This document shows, piece by piece, positions 39,140 through 47,758 of a stretch of 64,000 bases of DNA (position 1 is its first letter; each line of letters opens with the position of its first letter). The notes below the pieces were generated by a model that was not told the origin of the DNA, did not search any database, and saw only the letters and a program-made list of their open reading frames with translations. The position numbers and the translations under genes are program-made. This DNA comes from Novosphingobium silvae. Lineage in GTDB: Bacteria > Pseudomonadota > Alphaproteobacteria > Sphingomonadales > Sphingomonadaceae. The stretch spans positions 62,001-126,000 of the forward strand of contig NZ_WVTD01000012.1 in NCBI RefSeq assembly GCF_009856825.1, written 5' to 3'.

Positions 39140-39553
39140 CTTAGCGGGCTGCGCGATCCTCGGCGTGCTCGGCGTGCTCGGCGTGGGATTGGCGGCCGGC
39201 CTGCTCAGCGGCGCGTCCAAGGACCTCTCGAAGCTAGAAAGATTCGAGTTCTCGATCGAGCCAGGCGAAACGCATCGGATCGGATCGTGGCTTACATGGT
39301 TGCGGGCGGGAGGATGAGGTTCGATAGCGACAGCGGAGCTGGCAGGGTTCGCTACCGCCTTCGTCTGGAAGACGGTCATAGCAGTTCTCTCATCGCCAAT
39401 GGCGTTACATCGGCGAAGCAGCGAGGTGAACTAAGCCCTCAACATGGCAGCCTCTACGAATGGACCTGGGACAACCTCTCGCCGGGGCCGGTCCATGTCA
39501 TCTTTTGTGCAGAAGGCGATTTCGATATTCTGGACAGGGTGGATGTTCGCTGA
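39140..39553 (+). pseudogene. Truncated and frameshifted gene at the right transposon flank
   Basis: The frame entering from the transposon edge reads LAGCAILGVLGVLGVGLAAG and then FEFSIEPGETHRI, a secreted or lipoprotein-like start. It then meets an ATCGG-ATCGG-ATCG run at 39274-39287. Removing one ATCGG unit restores HRIVAYMVAGG and joins it to the second frame, which continues (RVRYRLRLEDGHSSSLIANG ... FDILDRVDVR) to 39553. The 5' end is lost to the insertion. No family is recognised. Confidence 0.65.
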
Positions 39554-39579
39554 TGTTGCCACTCTGAGCTCTGCGGCAT

Positions 39580-40131
39580 TCACCCTCCACTGTTCACCAG
39601 CGGCGTGTTGATCAGGTTGTCCCGCCATTCTGCGATCGATGGCAAGAGGTTCGAGAGTTCCAGCGCTCGGCCGTCAAGAAGCACCGCCAACAAATTTGCG
39701 CATGTATAGTCTTCCCATGGGGTGACAGCTTCGATCTGCTGAAGCGTCCTTAGCGCATTGCCTTTCAACGTACCGCCATCGAGCCCGTTAAGAGCCTCGA
39801 TCCACTCTTCCATGTGCTTCCAGTAATTGGCCGCCGCGTTGAGCGCTGCGGCCAATGACAGGCCGCCCCGCAGGATCGGCGGCACCTTCAACGCATCGAT
39901 CAGACTGATCCCCAGACCGGTTCGGGTAGCGGTAAGATAGCGCTGAATGGCAATGAAGCCATGACCTATAAAATACTCGCCGGCGTCACAGAGCCCGTCA
40001 GATTCGGGGTCACGGGATGACACGATCGCTGCATTGATCCGACAAATTTCAATGTCCAGCAGCTTCAAGTGCCTGCCGAGCAAGGCAAAATCCGCATCAG
40101 CGTAATCCCCACCGACCCTAATAATCGCCAT
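39580..40131 (-). CDS. Hypothetical helical partner of the AbiV-like protein
   Basis: About 183 residues from the ATG at 40131, which overlaps the upstream stop by 14 bases; the frame is open to 40179. The protein is almost entirely helical (DFALLGRHLKLLDIEICRINAA, LSLAAALNAAANYWKHMEEWIEAL). The H-x4-W-type helix near YWKHMEEW recalls HEPN-like or DUF4145-like helical bundles, but no family is fixed. Overlap with the AbiV-like gene implies joint function. Confidence 0.6.
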   Translation of the reverse strand: MAIIRVGGDYADADFALLGRHLKLLDIEICRINAAIVSSRDPESDGLCDAGEYFIGHGFIAIQRYLTATRTGLGISLIDALKVPPILRGGLSLAAALNAAANYWKHMEEWIEALNGLDGGTLKGNALRTLQQIEAVTPWEDYTCANLLAVLLDGRALELSNLLPSIAEWRDNLINTPLVNSGG

Positions 40132-41008
40132 GGTGCTCATAGCCAACTTCGGACCAGTAGGCAGCTTCACGATCGGCATTCAGCTGATCCAGCGAGGCTG
40201 GTATCATCGTGAAATCGAGATTGTACATCGGCATCTGCCAGAACTGGTGAAACCAGCGCACATGTTCCTGGGTCGCGCTTTCGGATACCAACTCTTCGTC
40301 TTCGAGGCGCTTGGCCAACTGCCGCGTCAGGTCTCTGACATGGCCAGAATGCTCCTTGGCCCGAAAATCGACGGTGCCCCAGATATCGCTGGCCGCCTCT
40401 AACCCTGCCCTCGAAAATACGCCTACAGCATCGAGCGCCTCGATCAGCGTCAGTGCGAAGGGGCGTGTATGTATGCCCAAGCTCGAGAAGAGCGTCGGGT
40501 CACTCCACTGCGGTACACCATCTTCGTGCTGTTCGATGTCAGCGTAGAGGGTGCTCTCGCGGCTGTAGATTGCCCAGTTCGGCAGGATATATTCGCTCAT
40601 TCCGCCTTCGAGATAATGGCCCTGGCGTTCGCTATCGACATAGTCCTGTAACTGCTCGACGTTGACGGGCCGCCAGCTCTGCGCCTTGGCGTATATGAGC
40701 CTGGCAAGATGGCTGTAGAAGTTCTTCACAATGCGCCCGATGCGCCCATCGACCTTGGAAGGCGGGCATCGAACCAGATCGAGCAAGATCAGCGCTTTCG
40801 CAGATTCTTCCTCGGCGAAGCCTTCGAGAACAGACGCTTCCCGGGGATTGTCGGTCAGCTTCTCAGCGGCGTTCCAAAACCCACGCGCGCTTGTCAGAAT
40901 GATCGTCAGGCCCTCGGCAATGAAGTCTAGCCGCTCCGACTGCGCCATCTCACGCATCGCGCCGGCCTTCTTGGCGCCATAGGGAACAGAATTACGCTGT
41001 GTCGTCAT
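40118..41008 (-). CDS. AbiV-like (HEPN-fold) protein
   Basis: A 296-residue helical protein. Residues 20-110 (ERLDFIAEGLTIILTSARGFWNAAEKL, then EGFAEEESAKALILLDLV, then KNFYSHLARLIYAKA) resemble the AbiV family of phage abortive-infection proteins, whose hallmark is an EExxKAL helix followed by an H-containing helix. The C-terminal 180 residues are unfamiliar. The match is from pattern, not a search. It forms a two-gene unit with 39580-40131 beside a transposon boundary. Confidence 0.55.
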   Translation of the reverse strand: MTTQRNSVPYGAKKAGAMREMAQSERLDFIAEGLTIILTSARGFWNAAEKLTDNPREASVLEGFAEEESAKALILLDLVRCPPSKVDGRIGRIVKNFYSHLARLIYAKAQSWRPVNVEQLQDYVDSERQGHYLEGGMSEYILPNWAIYSRESTLYADIEQHEDGVPQWSDPTLFSSLGIHTRPFALTLIEALDAVGVFSRAGLEAASDIWGTVDFRAKEHSGHVRDLTRQLAKRLEDEELVSESATQEHVRWFHQFWQMPMYNLDFTMIPASLDQLNADREAAYWSEVGYEHHGDY

Positions 41009-41207
41009 GTGTAGCTCAAGACAGTGGCGGAAGGGGCGTGTTGGAACTGAACGATATTAGCATCGGCAAGTCTACGGTTCATGGAGACACGCGATGCTTT
41101 GTCCATTGATTACGGCTGCTGCATTCGCGAGGAAATCAAGATTTCTATGTCGAAACCTTGTTTTTCCGCCGCAGGGGCGTGCCAGTGGCTTACCGCGGCC
41201 TGCATCA

Positions 41208-41678
41208 TCAGGTGACCCGCCTTTTGGTAATCGACTGGTGCCTTAGCCGCGCCACGCCATCGGGTTTGTAGACGCTCCCGCGGTCTTCAGCCGGCTCTTC
41301 CAGGTCCGCGATGATCGGGCAGTCTGGTCGGGCATCGCCGACACAGCCAGTAACGAGTGTCTGAAGCGTCCCGCGCATCTGCTCGAGAGCGGTGATCCGG
41401 GCACTCAACTCGTCTATATGGGATTGGGCAATCTTCTTTACATCCGCACTCTGTCGCGAACGGTCCCGCCACAGGCTCAACAAGTCGTTGATCTCGGCGA
41501 CCGCAAATCCCATGTCCCGCGCCCGACGAATGAAGCGCAGATTGTGAACATCGGCATCCGAATAATCGCGATACCCGGAGTCGCGCCGGTCAGCCTTTGG
41601 GATGAGGCCAGTTTGTTCATAGTAGCGGATCATCTTGGCGGATACGCCTGACGCCTTTGCGGCTTGCCCTATGTTCAT
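41208..41678 (-). CDS. cueR: CueR-like MerR-family copper regulator, first copy
   Basis: A 156-residue MerR protein. The winged helix ([20 protein letters not shown]) is followed by the dimer helix and the metal loop with Cys112 and Cys120 (CVGDARPDC) plus Ser77. These are the exact positions that define Cu(I)/Ag(I) sensing in E. coli CueR. The first 40 residues equal those of the copy at 58748-59200. No copper gene is next to it, so it appears displaced or duplicated. The preceding 41009-41207 gap shows nothing clear. Confidence 0.9.
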   Translation of the reverse strand: MNIGQAAKASGVSAKMIRYYEQTGLIPKADRRDSGYRDYSDADVHNLRFIRRARDMGFAVAEINDLLSLWRDRSRQSADVKKIAQSHIDELSARITALEQMRGTLQTLVTGCVGDARPDCPIIADLEEPAEDRGSVYKPDGVARLRHQSITKRRVT

Positions 41679-41722
41679 TCCTCTTCTCCTGCGCTCAGGG
41701 TCCCTGGATAGTATCTCGCTTT

Positions 41723-42418
41723 TCAGCTCCTGTCGGCCAGCGCCTTGATGAGCGGACCGACGACTTCACGGACCGCGAGCGCCGCGCCTTCCGCATCCTT
41801 TCGCTCGATGGCGTCTACGATGGCCTCATGCGCTTCAAGGGCCGGTTCGGGCAGGTCCACCTCGTCAAGGACCGACCAGACCCCGGAGCGGATCGCCTGC
41901 GAGAAGTAGCGATAGAGCTCGATCAGCGCTGTGTTGCCTGAAACGGACGCAAGAGCACTGTGAAAGGCGATATCCGCATCGACGAACTTCTCCAGACGGC
42001 TGTGGTCTTCCTGATTTCCGCGAACCTTGAGGAGTTTCCGCAACTTGATGACGTCTGCATCGGAGCGCTGGGTCGCCGCGCGACGGGCCGCTTCGGCCTC
42101 GAGCATGGCGCGCAACTCGAAATGATCGTGGAGGCTAGAGCGGCTCACCCGTCGCATAACCTCCGTCGGATCGACGTTCAGCCGGACGTAAGTTCCATCA
42201 CCTTGGCGAACTTCCAGGACTTCAGCATGAGACAGGACCCTGATCGCCTCGCGGGTCGTATTGCGGCTGACGCCCAACAGGTCCGCAAGCTCCTGTTCCT
42301 TGGGGATGCGCTCGCCCACACGCCAGGCCCCGCTCTCAATCTGGGTGCGGATCTGTTCGATTGCCGAGTCGACAAGCGACCGGCGAGGCGCCTGCGTTAG
42401 GGTTGCGTTTCGAGTCAT
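41723..42418 (-). CDS. GntR-family regulator, FadR/FCD type
   Basis: A 231-residue regulator. The N-terminal winged helix (VGERIPKEQELADLLGVSRNTTREAIRVLSHAEVLEVRQGDGTYV) is joined to a helical FCD effector domain with metal-binding His residues (DADIAFHSALASVSGN and LEAHEAIVDAIERKD). It is divergent from the FUSC efflux operon at 42726 across a 307-base gap that shows no other gene, so it is the likely acid-responsive regulator of that operon. Confidence 0.9.
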   Translation of the reverse strand: MTRNATLTQAPRRSLVDSAIEQIRTQIESGAWRVGERIPKEQELADLLGVSRNTTREAIRVLSHAEVLEVRQGDGTYVRLNVDPTEVMRRVSRSSLHDHFELRAMLEAEAARRAATQRSDADVIKLRKLLKVRGNQEDHSRLEKFVDADIAFHSALASVSGNTALIELYRYFSQAIRSGVWSVLDEVDLPEPALEAHEAIVDAIERKDAEGAALAVREVVGPLIKALADRS

Positions 42419-42725
42419 CGACTTCTCCTAGCGGATTTCATCCGGTCATCCCATCAATTTGGCGTTCAATATATGACCGAAATCCGCGCTTTTCCGGGGC
42501 CTTGGCGCCCAGCATCGCCGCGGTCGGCGAATGCCATCATCGTTGACCAGCTTACCACAGCTTGAAACTTTGGAAAGAGAAAGGTAGGATGATTGGATGT
42601 TAAAGGGTGAGCAGGCTTGGAGTCTCCGGCCCTGACACCCGCTAACCCAGGACAATCCTGCCCATGTCAGTCACAATCAAAATGGATGTGCGCGAAGCCA
42701 CCGCCTGCGCTTTGGGCGTCAGGGG

Positions 42726-44801
42726 ATGAGGCTGCAGACGATTGAAAGTCGGCTCGGCGGCAGGACCGCGAACGCCCTTGGCCTCGCAACCCGGCAGCTG
42801 AAAGTCTTTGACCTGCTCACGCCGCGCTGGGCCTATGTCTTTCGCTCGGTAACCGCCGCCGCGCTCGCCTATTGGGTCGCCTATACCCTTCAGATGGACA
42901 AGCCTTATTCGGCCGCTTCGACCGTGATGCTTGTCGCGAACATGAATCAGGGCGCCGTGCTGGCGAAGGGAAGCTGGCGACTGGCAGGTACGGTGGTTGG
43001 CGGCATTGCCGCTATCATCGTCATGGGCCTCTTCATTCAGGCCCCTGCGTTGTTCCTCATTTTCTTCGGGCTTTGGCTAGGCATATGTAGCGGCGCCGCG
43101 ACGCTCATTCGCGGGTTCCGATCAACCGGACCTGCGGTTGCGGGCTATACACTGGGCTTTGCAACCTATGGTGCGCTCGAAGTTCCCGAAAACGCACTGA
43201 GCATCGTGCTGGGACGGGTGGCAAGCGTGGCGGTCGGTGTCGTCTGCCTTGGGCTTGTGACGGCGATTTTCTCCAGGCGCGCCGCTCGCGGCAAACTTGA
43301 AGGTGCGATCACAAGGCAATTGACCATGATTGGGCGCCTCGTGCTTGATCGTGTGGAAAACAATCCGGAGCGAGTCCAGGATGTGGGCGCCACCCACATA
43401 GCCGACATGTTCGCAATCGAAGACCTGCTCGAACTGAGCAGGGCTGAATCAACGGATGTCGCGGTGCGCGTCGGAGCGGTCCGCGAGGGGCTGGCGGGGA
43501 TGTTCGCCGCCTTGCTTGGTGCGCGCGAACTCGCCTTTGCCTCCGTCGCCCGGGACCCGTCGTTTCTCAAGGCTCGCGAACTAGTAGGCGCTCATCTGCC
43601 GGCGGCTATCGGTCGCATCGAGACCGGCGACCGGGCCGGTCTCCAAGCCGCACTTGCAGAAATTCGGGGGCTTCACCTCAGCCTCCATCAGATCATCGCC
43701 GAGCTTGAGGTCGCCCATGACCGCGCCGACGTGATCATCGCGCTCGATCAGCTGCTCGAGGTCATCGAGGACTGGGAAAGTGGCATCGCTGGCTTACTGG
43801 GGCTTAACGGCGTGCATGCGCACCCCACACGCGGCTTCCATTTCCATCGCGACTGGACTGCGGCCGTGGAGAACGGCGTGCGCGCCCTTTTGTCGATCGT
43901 CATCGCTGGCGGTATCGGTATCGGTGTGGGTCTGCAGCAATGGCCACTCATGCTGCTTCTGCTGGCGCCCTACAGCATCCTCATGGCAATGACCGGCGAT
44001 CCGGTGGGAGGCGCGTGGTCTTTTGTGAGGGGGACGCTGGTTGCCCTGCCAGCCGCGTTCATATGCGTTTTTCTCCTGCTTCCGTCGGTCAATGGCTTTC
44101 CGCTGTTGATCGCATCGATGCTGCCTTTCTGGCTTGCCGGGTTCTACGCAACGACGGTGCCACGCTACGTGTTCGATGGCATGGGTTTCCTCGTGGCTTT
44201 CAACACGCTGGTCTATGCGCAGAACCAGATGCTGTTCGACGGCGCCTTCTTCCTGAACGAGGCGCTGGGTTGGATGGTCGCCGTGATCGCCACTCTGTTG
44301 GTCCTCAAGCTTATCCTCCCCTTCAACCCTGTCGCGAGGGCCCATCGCTACGAGACAGCATTCCGGAGAGCTGTCACGATGGCGATCCGCAAAGGATGGA
44401 CCGGGCGTCGGCACGCTTGGGAGCATCTTCAGCACCACCGCCTCGTAAACATCGCCGTCAGTCTGAAGGCGAGGCCATCAGTGGCCGCTGCGGTTCTGAC
44501 CGAAGCGCTCGGGGCACTGCACTATGGGCGGACCGCGCTCCGGCTCAGGGCCGCGTTACAGGATGACAGGATTTCCGAGCGCGCGCTCCACTTCGGGAAC
44601 GCTGCCCTAGACGCGGCGGCGCTCGATGATCCGGCGACAAGCCTGACGCTTGATTCCTTGTTCGAGGCAACACAACAATCGGATCACCAAGGCGGCGAGG
44701 ATCAGGCGATCACGCACAGGGTCGCTGCATGCATCCGTAATCTCAGCATCCTCAAGCAAGCGCACGGCGCGTGGATCGCCGGGACGAGGAAAATCGCATG
44801 A
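42726..44801 (+). CDS. FUSC-family aromatic acid exporter, AaeB-like
   Basis: A 691-residue inner-membrane protein with two blocks of about six helices (residues 35-190 and 385-530), each followed by a cytosolic helical domain. Motifs such as YWVAYTLQMDKPYSAASTVMLV and the second-half copy GIGIGVGLQQWPLMLLLLAPYSI fit the FUSC family. With DUF1656 and an HlyD adaptor it forms the known AaeXAB-type set for p-hydroxybenzoate and related acids. The start is uncertain, since the purine run touches the ATG. Confidence 0.88.
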   Translation: MRLQTIESRLGGRTANALGLATRQLKVFDLLTPRWAYVFRSVTAAALAYWVAYTLQMDKPYSAASTVMLVANMNQGAVLAKGSWRLAGTVVGGIAAIIVMGLFIQAPALFLIFFGLWLGICSGAATLIRGFRSTGPAVAGYTLGFATYGALEVPENALSIVLGRVASVAVGVVCLGLVTAIFSRRAARGKLEGAITRQLTMIGRLVLDRVENNPERVQDVGATHIADMFAIEDLLELSRAESTDVAVRVGAVREGLAGMFAALLGARELAFASVARDPSFLKARELVGAHLPAAIGRIETGDRAGLQAALAEIRGLHLSLHQIIAELEVAHDRADVIIALDQLLEVIEDWESGIAGLLGLNGVHAHPTRGFHFHRDWTAAVENGVRALLSIVIAGGIGIGVGLQQWPLMLLLLAPYSILMAMTGDPVGGAWSFVRGTLVALPAAFICVFLLLPSVNGFPLLIASMLPFWLAGFYATTVPRYVFDGMGFLVAFNTLVYAQNQMLFDGAFFLNEALGWMVAVIATLLVLKLILPFNPVARAHRYETAFRRAVTMAIRKGWTGRRHAWEHLQHHRLVNIAVSLKARPSVAAAVLTEALGALHYGRTALRLRAALQDDRISERALHFGNAALDAAALDDPATSLTLDSLFEATQQSDHQGGEDQAITHRVAACIRNLSILKQAHGAWIAGTRKIA

Positions 44802-44989
44802 CCGAAGTCAATTTCGCCGGCGTCTACCTGCCGCCGCTGCTTCTCTACCTCATCGCGGCGCTGCCTGTCTTCGTTGGGACACGGGCGCTGCTGACACGAA
44901 CAGGCGTGCTGCGGTTCGTCTGGCACCCGGGCCTGATGGAATGCGCGGTCTATCTCGCGATCCTCGCTGCTCTGTTTTTCCTTTTGTGA
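44798..44989 (+). CDS. DUF1656 small membrane protein (AaeX-like)
   Basis: 63 residues with two hydrophobic helices. The N-terminal EVNFAGVYLPPLLLYLIAAL motif is the DUF1656 hallmark. The ATG overlaps the FUSC stop by four bases. In AaeXAB operons it is always paired with the pump; its precise role is unknown. Confidence 0.88.
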   Translation: MTEVNFAGVYLPPLLLYLIAALPVFVGTRALLTRTGVLRFVWHPGLMECAVYLAILAALFFLL

Positions 44990-44998
44990 GATTTGCCG

Positions 44999-45910
44999 AT
45001 GCCAACCTTTATCAAGCCCATCCTGCGCGTCGGGATCACCCTGCTGATCGTCCTGGCTGCCGGCATTTTGATCTCCACACTCTGGCAGACCTATGTGCGC
45101 TCGCCCTGGACCCGGGATGGCCGGGTCAGCGCGGACGTCGTTCAGATCGCGCCGGAGGTGTCAGGGACGATCGCCGAGGTCGCCGTGAAGGACAATCAAT
45201 TCGTCCGGCGCGGTGATGTTCTATATCGCCTCGATCCCAAGCGCTTCGCGCTCGCGGTGCAAAGCGCGAACGCCGACCTGGAGGGGCGCCGCGCCGAGGC
45301 TTCGGTGAAATCAGCGATCGCTCGTCGTCGTACGGCTCTGGGCGGCGATATTATCGCGACCGAGACCATCGACCAGGCAAATGGCGAGGCTCGCATCGCC
45401 CATGCCGCCTACTCCGGATCGGTAGCGGCGCTTGATGTCGCGCGCCTCAATCTCGAGCGCTCCGTCGTTCGAGCGCCGATCGATGGCTATGTGACGAACC
45501 TGCGCCTGCGCCCGGGCGACTATGCCGAGGCTGGCAATACGAAGGTGGCTGTCGTCGATTCCAGCAGTTTCTGGGTCACAGGCTATTTCGAAGAAACGAA
45601 GCTAGCTGGCATTGCGCCCGGCATGAAGGCTCGGATCCGGCTGATGGGGTTCGAGCAACCCATAGAAGGCCATGTCGTGAGCATCGGGCGAGGCGTCACC
45701 GACACCAACGAAAAGGCTGACCAGCGCGGGCTACCGGCAGTCAACCCGGTCTTCACCTGGATCCGCCTTGCTCAACGTATCCCTGTGCGTGTCCAGATCG
45801 ACAAGGTTCCCCGTGGAATCAGCCTATCGGCCGGCATGAGCTGCAGCATCGCAATCGGCAAAGCCAATAACGATGGCCGTCTCCTCGCCTGGACCCGTCA
45901 ATTCCTGTGA
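44999..45910 (+). CDS. HlyD-family efflux adaptor, AaeA-like
   Basis: A 303-residue protein with an N-terminal membrane anchor (ILRVGITLLIVLAAGILI). It is followed by split lipoyl halves (DVVQIAPEVSGTIAEVAVKDNQFVRRGDVL and VVRAPIDGYVTNLRLRPGDYA), a short helical hairpin and a beta barrel. The ATG at 44999 is preferred to the TTG at 44993. It would connect the FUSC pump to an outer-membrane channel, but the channel gene downstream is broken. Confidence 0.9.
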   Translation: MPTFIKPILRVGITLLIVLAAGILISTLWQTYVRSPWTRDGRVSADVVQIAPEVSGTIAEVAVKDNQFVRRGDVLYRLDPKRFALAVQSANADLEGRRAEASVKSAIARRRTALGGDIIATETIDQANGEARIAHAAYSGSVAALDVARLNLERSVVRAPIDGYVTNLRLRPGDYAEAGNTKVAVVDSSSFWVTGYFEETKLAGIAPGMKARIRLMGFEQPIEGHVVSIGRGVTDTNEKADQRGLPAVNPVFTWIRLAQRIPVRVQIDKVPRGISLSAGMSCSIAIGKANNDGRLLAWTRQFL

Positions 45911-45918
45911 GGCAGACC

Positions 45919-47423
45919 ATGCGTCCCCAATTCGCGCTGATACCCGTGCTGCTGCTTTCAGCTTGCGCCACCCCAAGGATGGTACGGTATGACGAGCCAG
46001 TGCCAACGCTTCCATCTAACTGGAGCGAGCCCTTGCCCGCTGCGGCGGGCGTGGCAGACGTTACCGACCTCAAGACCTGGTGGCGAGGGTTCAAAGACCC
46101 GCTTCTTGACCGGCTTGTTGATCAGGCCTTGGTAAACAACCTCGATCTAAAGGTGGCGGCTCAACGGCTCATCGTCGCGCGCGCGGAACGCGATGCGCTC
46201 TCGGGCACGCTGAAGCCCAGGATCGGCATTAGCGCCAACAGCCTGCAGCAGCAGACGAGCCGAAGGGTCGAATGGCCGCGCGGCATCGGATTTACCGACA
46301 CGCAATCTGTGCAACTTGAGGCGAGCTGGTAGATCGACCTGTTCGGCAGACTTCGGCAAAGCGTCGAGGCCGCCGATGCAGAACTTGGTGTAGCCGAGGA
46401 AGACCGGCGGTCAGTCCTGCTCAGCCTGCTTGCAGAAATCGCGACAAATTATGTGGAACTGCGCTCTGCCCAGGAGCGCCTCGACATCGCAGAAAGGAAT
46501 GTCGACCGTCTTAAGGCTACGTTCGATACCCTGACTCGCCTTCAGAGGGCCGGGCTCGCGAGCGGTTCGAGCGTTGCGCAGGCGAGGGCCGAATGGCAGT
46601 CGGCTCTCGCTCAACTGCCCTTGTGGCGCGGCCGCATCGCCCGGCATTCGCATGCCATCGGTGTTCTGACAGGAGGGTTTCCTGGCGATCTGGGCCAGGA
46701 ATTTGAACGCACGCCGCATATCCTGCCATCTGCGCCAGCGCTTCCCGTGTCCGTGCCATCGCAGGTGTTGCGGGACCGGCCCGATGTGCGCGGGGCTGAG
46801 CGACGAATAGCTGCGGCTACCGCGCGACAAAACGTCGCTGTGGCGGATCTTTTTCCGCGCTTTCGTATCCCGCTCACCTTGGGTACCGCAGCAAGCGGCT
46901 TCGGCTCGCTCTTCTCCGCAGCCAGCACCATCTGGAGTGTTGCGGCAACCGGTAGCCAGACGTTGTTCGACGATGGTCAGCGCAAGGCTCGTATCCGCGC
47001 TGCCGAGGCAATCACGGCGACCCAGCGGCTGCAATATGAACAGACCGTCCGCGTCGCCTTCAGGGATGTTGAGGATGCGCTGACCGGGATTGAGACAGAG
47101 GCGACGCGCCGCGAAGCTCTCGGCGCCGCGAAGCTCTCGGCGCCGCGACGGCCGATAGCCAGACAGCCCTTGATCGGGCATTGCGCGAGCGCCGCGCCGG
47201 CACGCTGGATTATCTCGATCTGCTGATAGCCCAGCGCGCACTCTTTGCCGCACAAGATTCCCTTGCACAAAGCAAGGCGGCTCAGGCCGTCAACCTTATC
47301 GCTCTCGCAAAGGCCCTGGGCGGAGGGTGGCAGACTGTCTTCGAGCAAGAGCGATCAGATACGGTGCCCGAAGCGCAGCTTCCTATAGCTTCGCCTTCGC
47401 AAAGATCTCCACCAGTTCGTTGA
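45919..47423 (+). pseudogene. Outer-membrane efflux channel gene (OprM/NodT type) with nonsense and frameshift
   Basis: A lipoprotein signal (LLLSACATP, Cys16) opens a normal OMF sequence. At 46330-46332 TAG replaces the Glu codon of the family motif SWEIDLFGR: the frame reads SW-stop-IDLFGR. Further on, a 17-bp tandem duplication (47111-47144) shifts the frame; with one copy removed the sequence runs on as REALGAATADSQTALDRALRERRAG. Both lesions are simple, so inactivation looks recent. The 3' end overlaps the convergent csoR. Confidence 0.88.
47111..47144 (+). repeat. 17-bp tandem duplication breaking the channel gene
   Basis: GCGAAGCTCTCGGCGCC occurs twice in direct succession (47111-47127 and 47128-47144). 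Because 17 is not a multiple of three it shifts the frame; deleting one unit restores the expected protein. Confidence 0.9.
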
Positions 47424-47658
47424 ACTTGGCACGCTGCTGTTCGGCGTCACCCGAGGCGATCGCCTGTTCGACGCAGCAGGCCGCATGGGACTTCAGGATT
47501 TGCGTCTCGACCTTGGATAGCGCGGCTTTGACGGCATGCACCTGATGGAGAATGTCGATGCAGTACCTTTGATCTTCGACCATCTGGCCGACACCTTTGA
47601 CCTGGCCGGCGATCCGGTTGAGGGCCGCGCTTATGTCATTGATGTCGCCTGGATCCAC
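47383..47658 (-). CDS. csoR: CsoR-family copper-sensing repressor
   Basis: A 91-residue all-helical repressor starting with GTG at 47658, with GGGGT upstream. The Cu(I) ligands Cys33, His58 and Cys62 keep the exact spacing of CsoR C36-H61-C65, which distinguishes it from the RcnR and FrmR branches. It is divergent from the CcoA-like MFS gene with an operator between them (47663-47687), so it probably controls both. A matching operator before 15165-15926 points to a second target. Confidence 0.88.
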   Translation of the reverse strand: MDPGDINDISAALNRIAGQVKGVGQMVEDQRYCIDILHQVHAVKAALSKVETQILKSHAACCVEQAIASGDAEQQRAKFNELVEIFAKAKL

Positions 47659-47662
47659 TGCA

Positions 47663-47687
47663 ATACCCCTACCCTGGACGGGTATAT
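47663..47687. promoter_or_regulatory. CsoR operator between csoR and the MFS gene
   Basis: ATACCCCTACCC and GGGTATAT form a G-tract inverted repeat immediately upstream of the csoR GTG. It is shared at 19 of 22 positions with 16019-16041. Confidence 0.75.
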
Positions 47688-47758
47688 AACGCGTCGGCAG
47701 GCACTGAGCATGTGGAGCGGCCGCCGACCAACCGATTTCCGCCCGATGAGAGGTTCCC

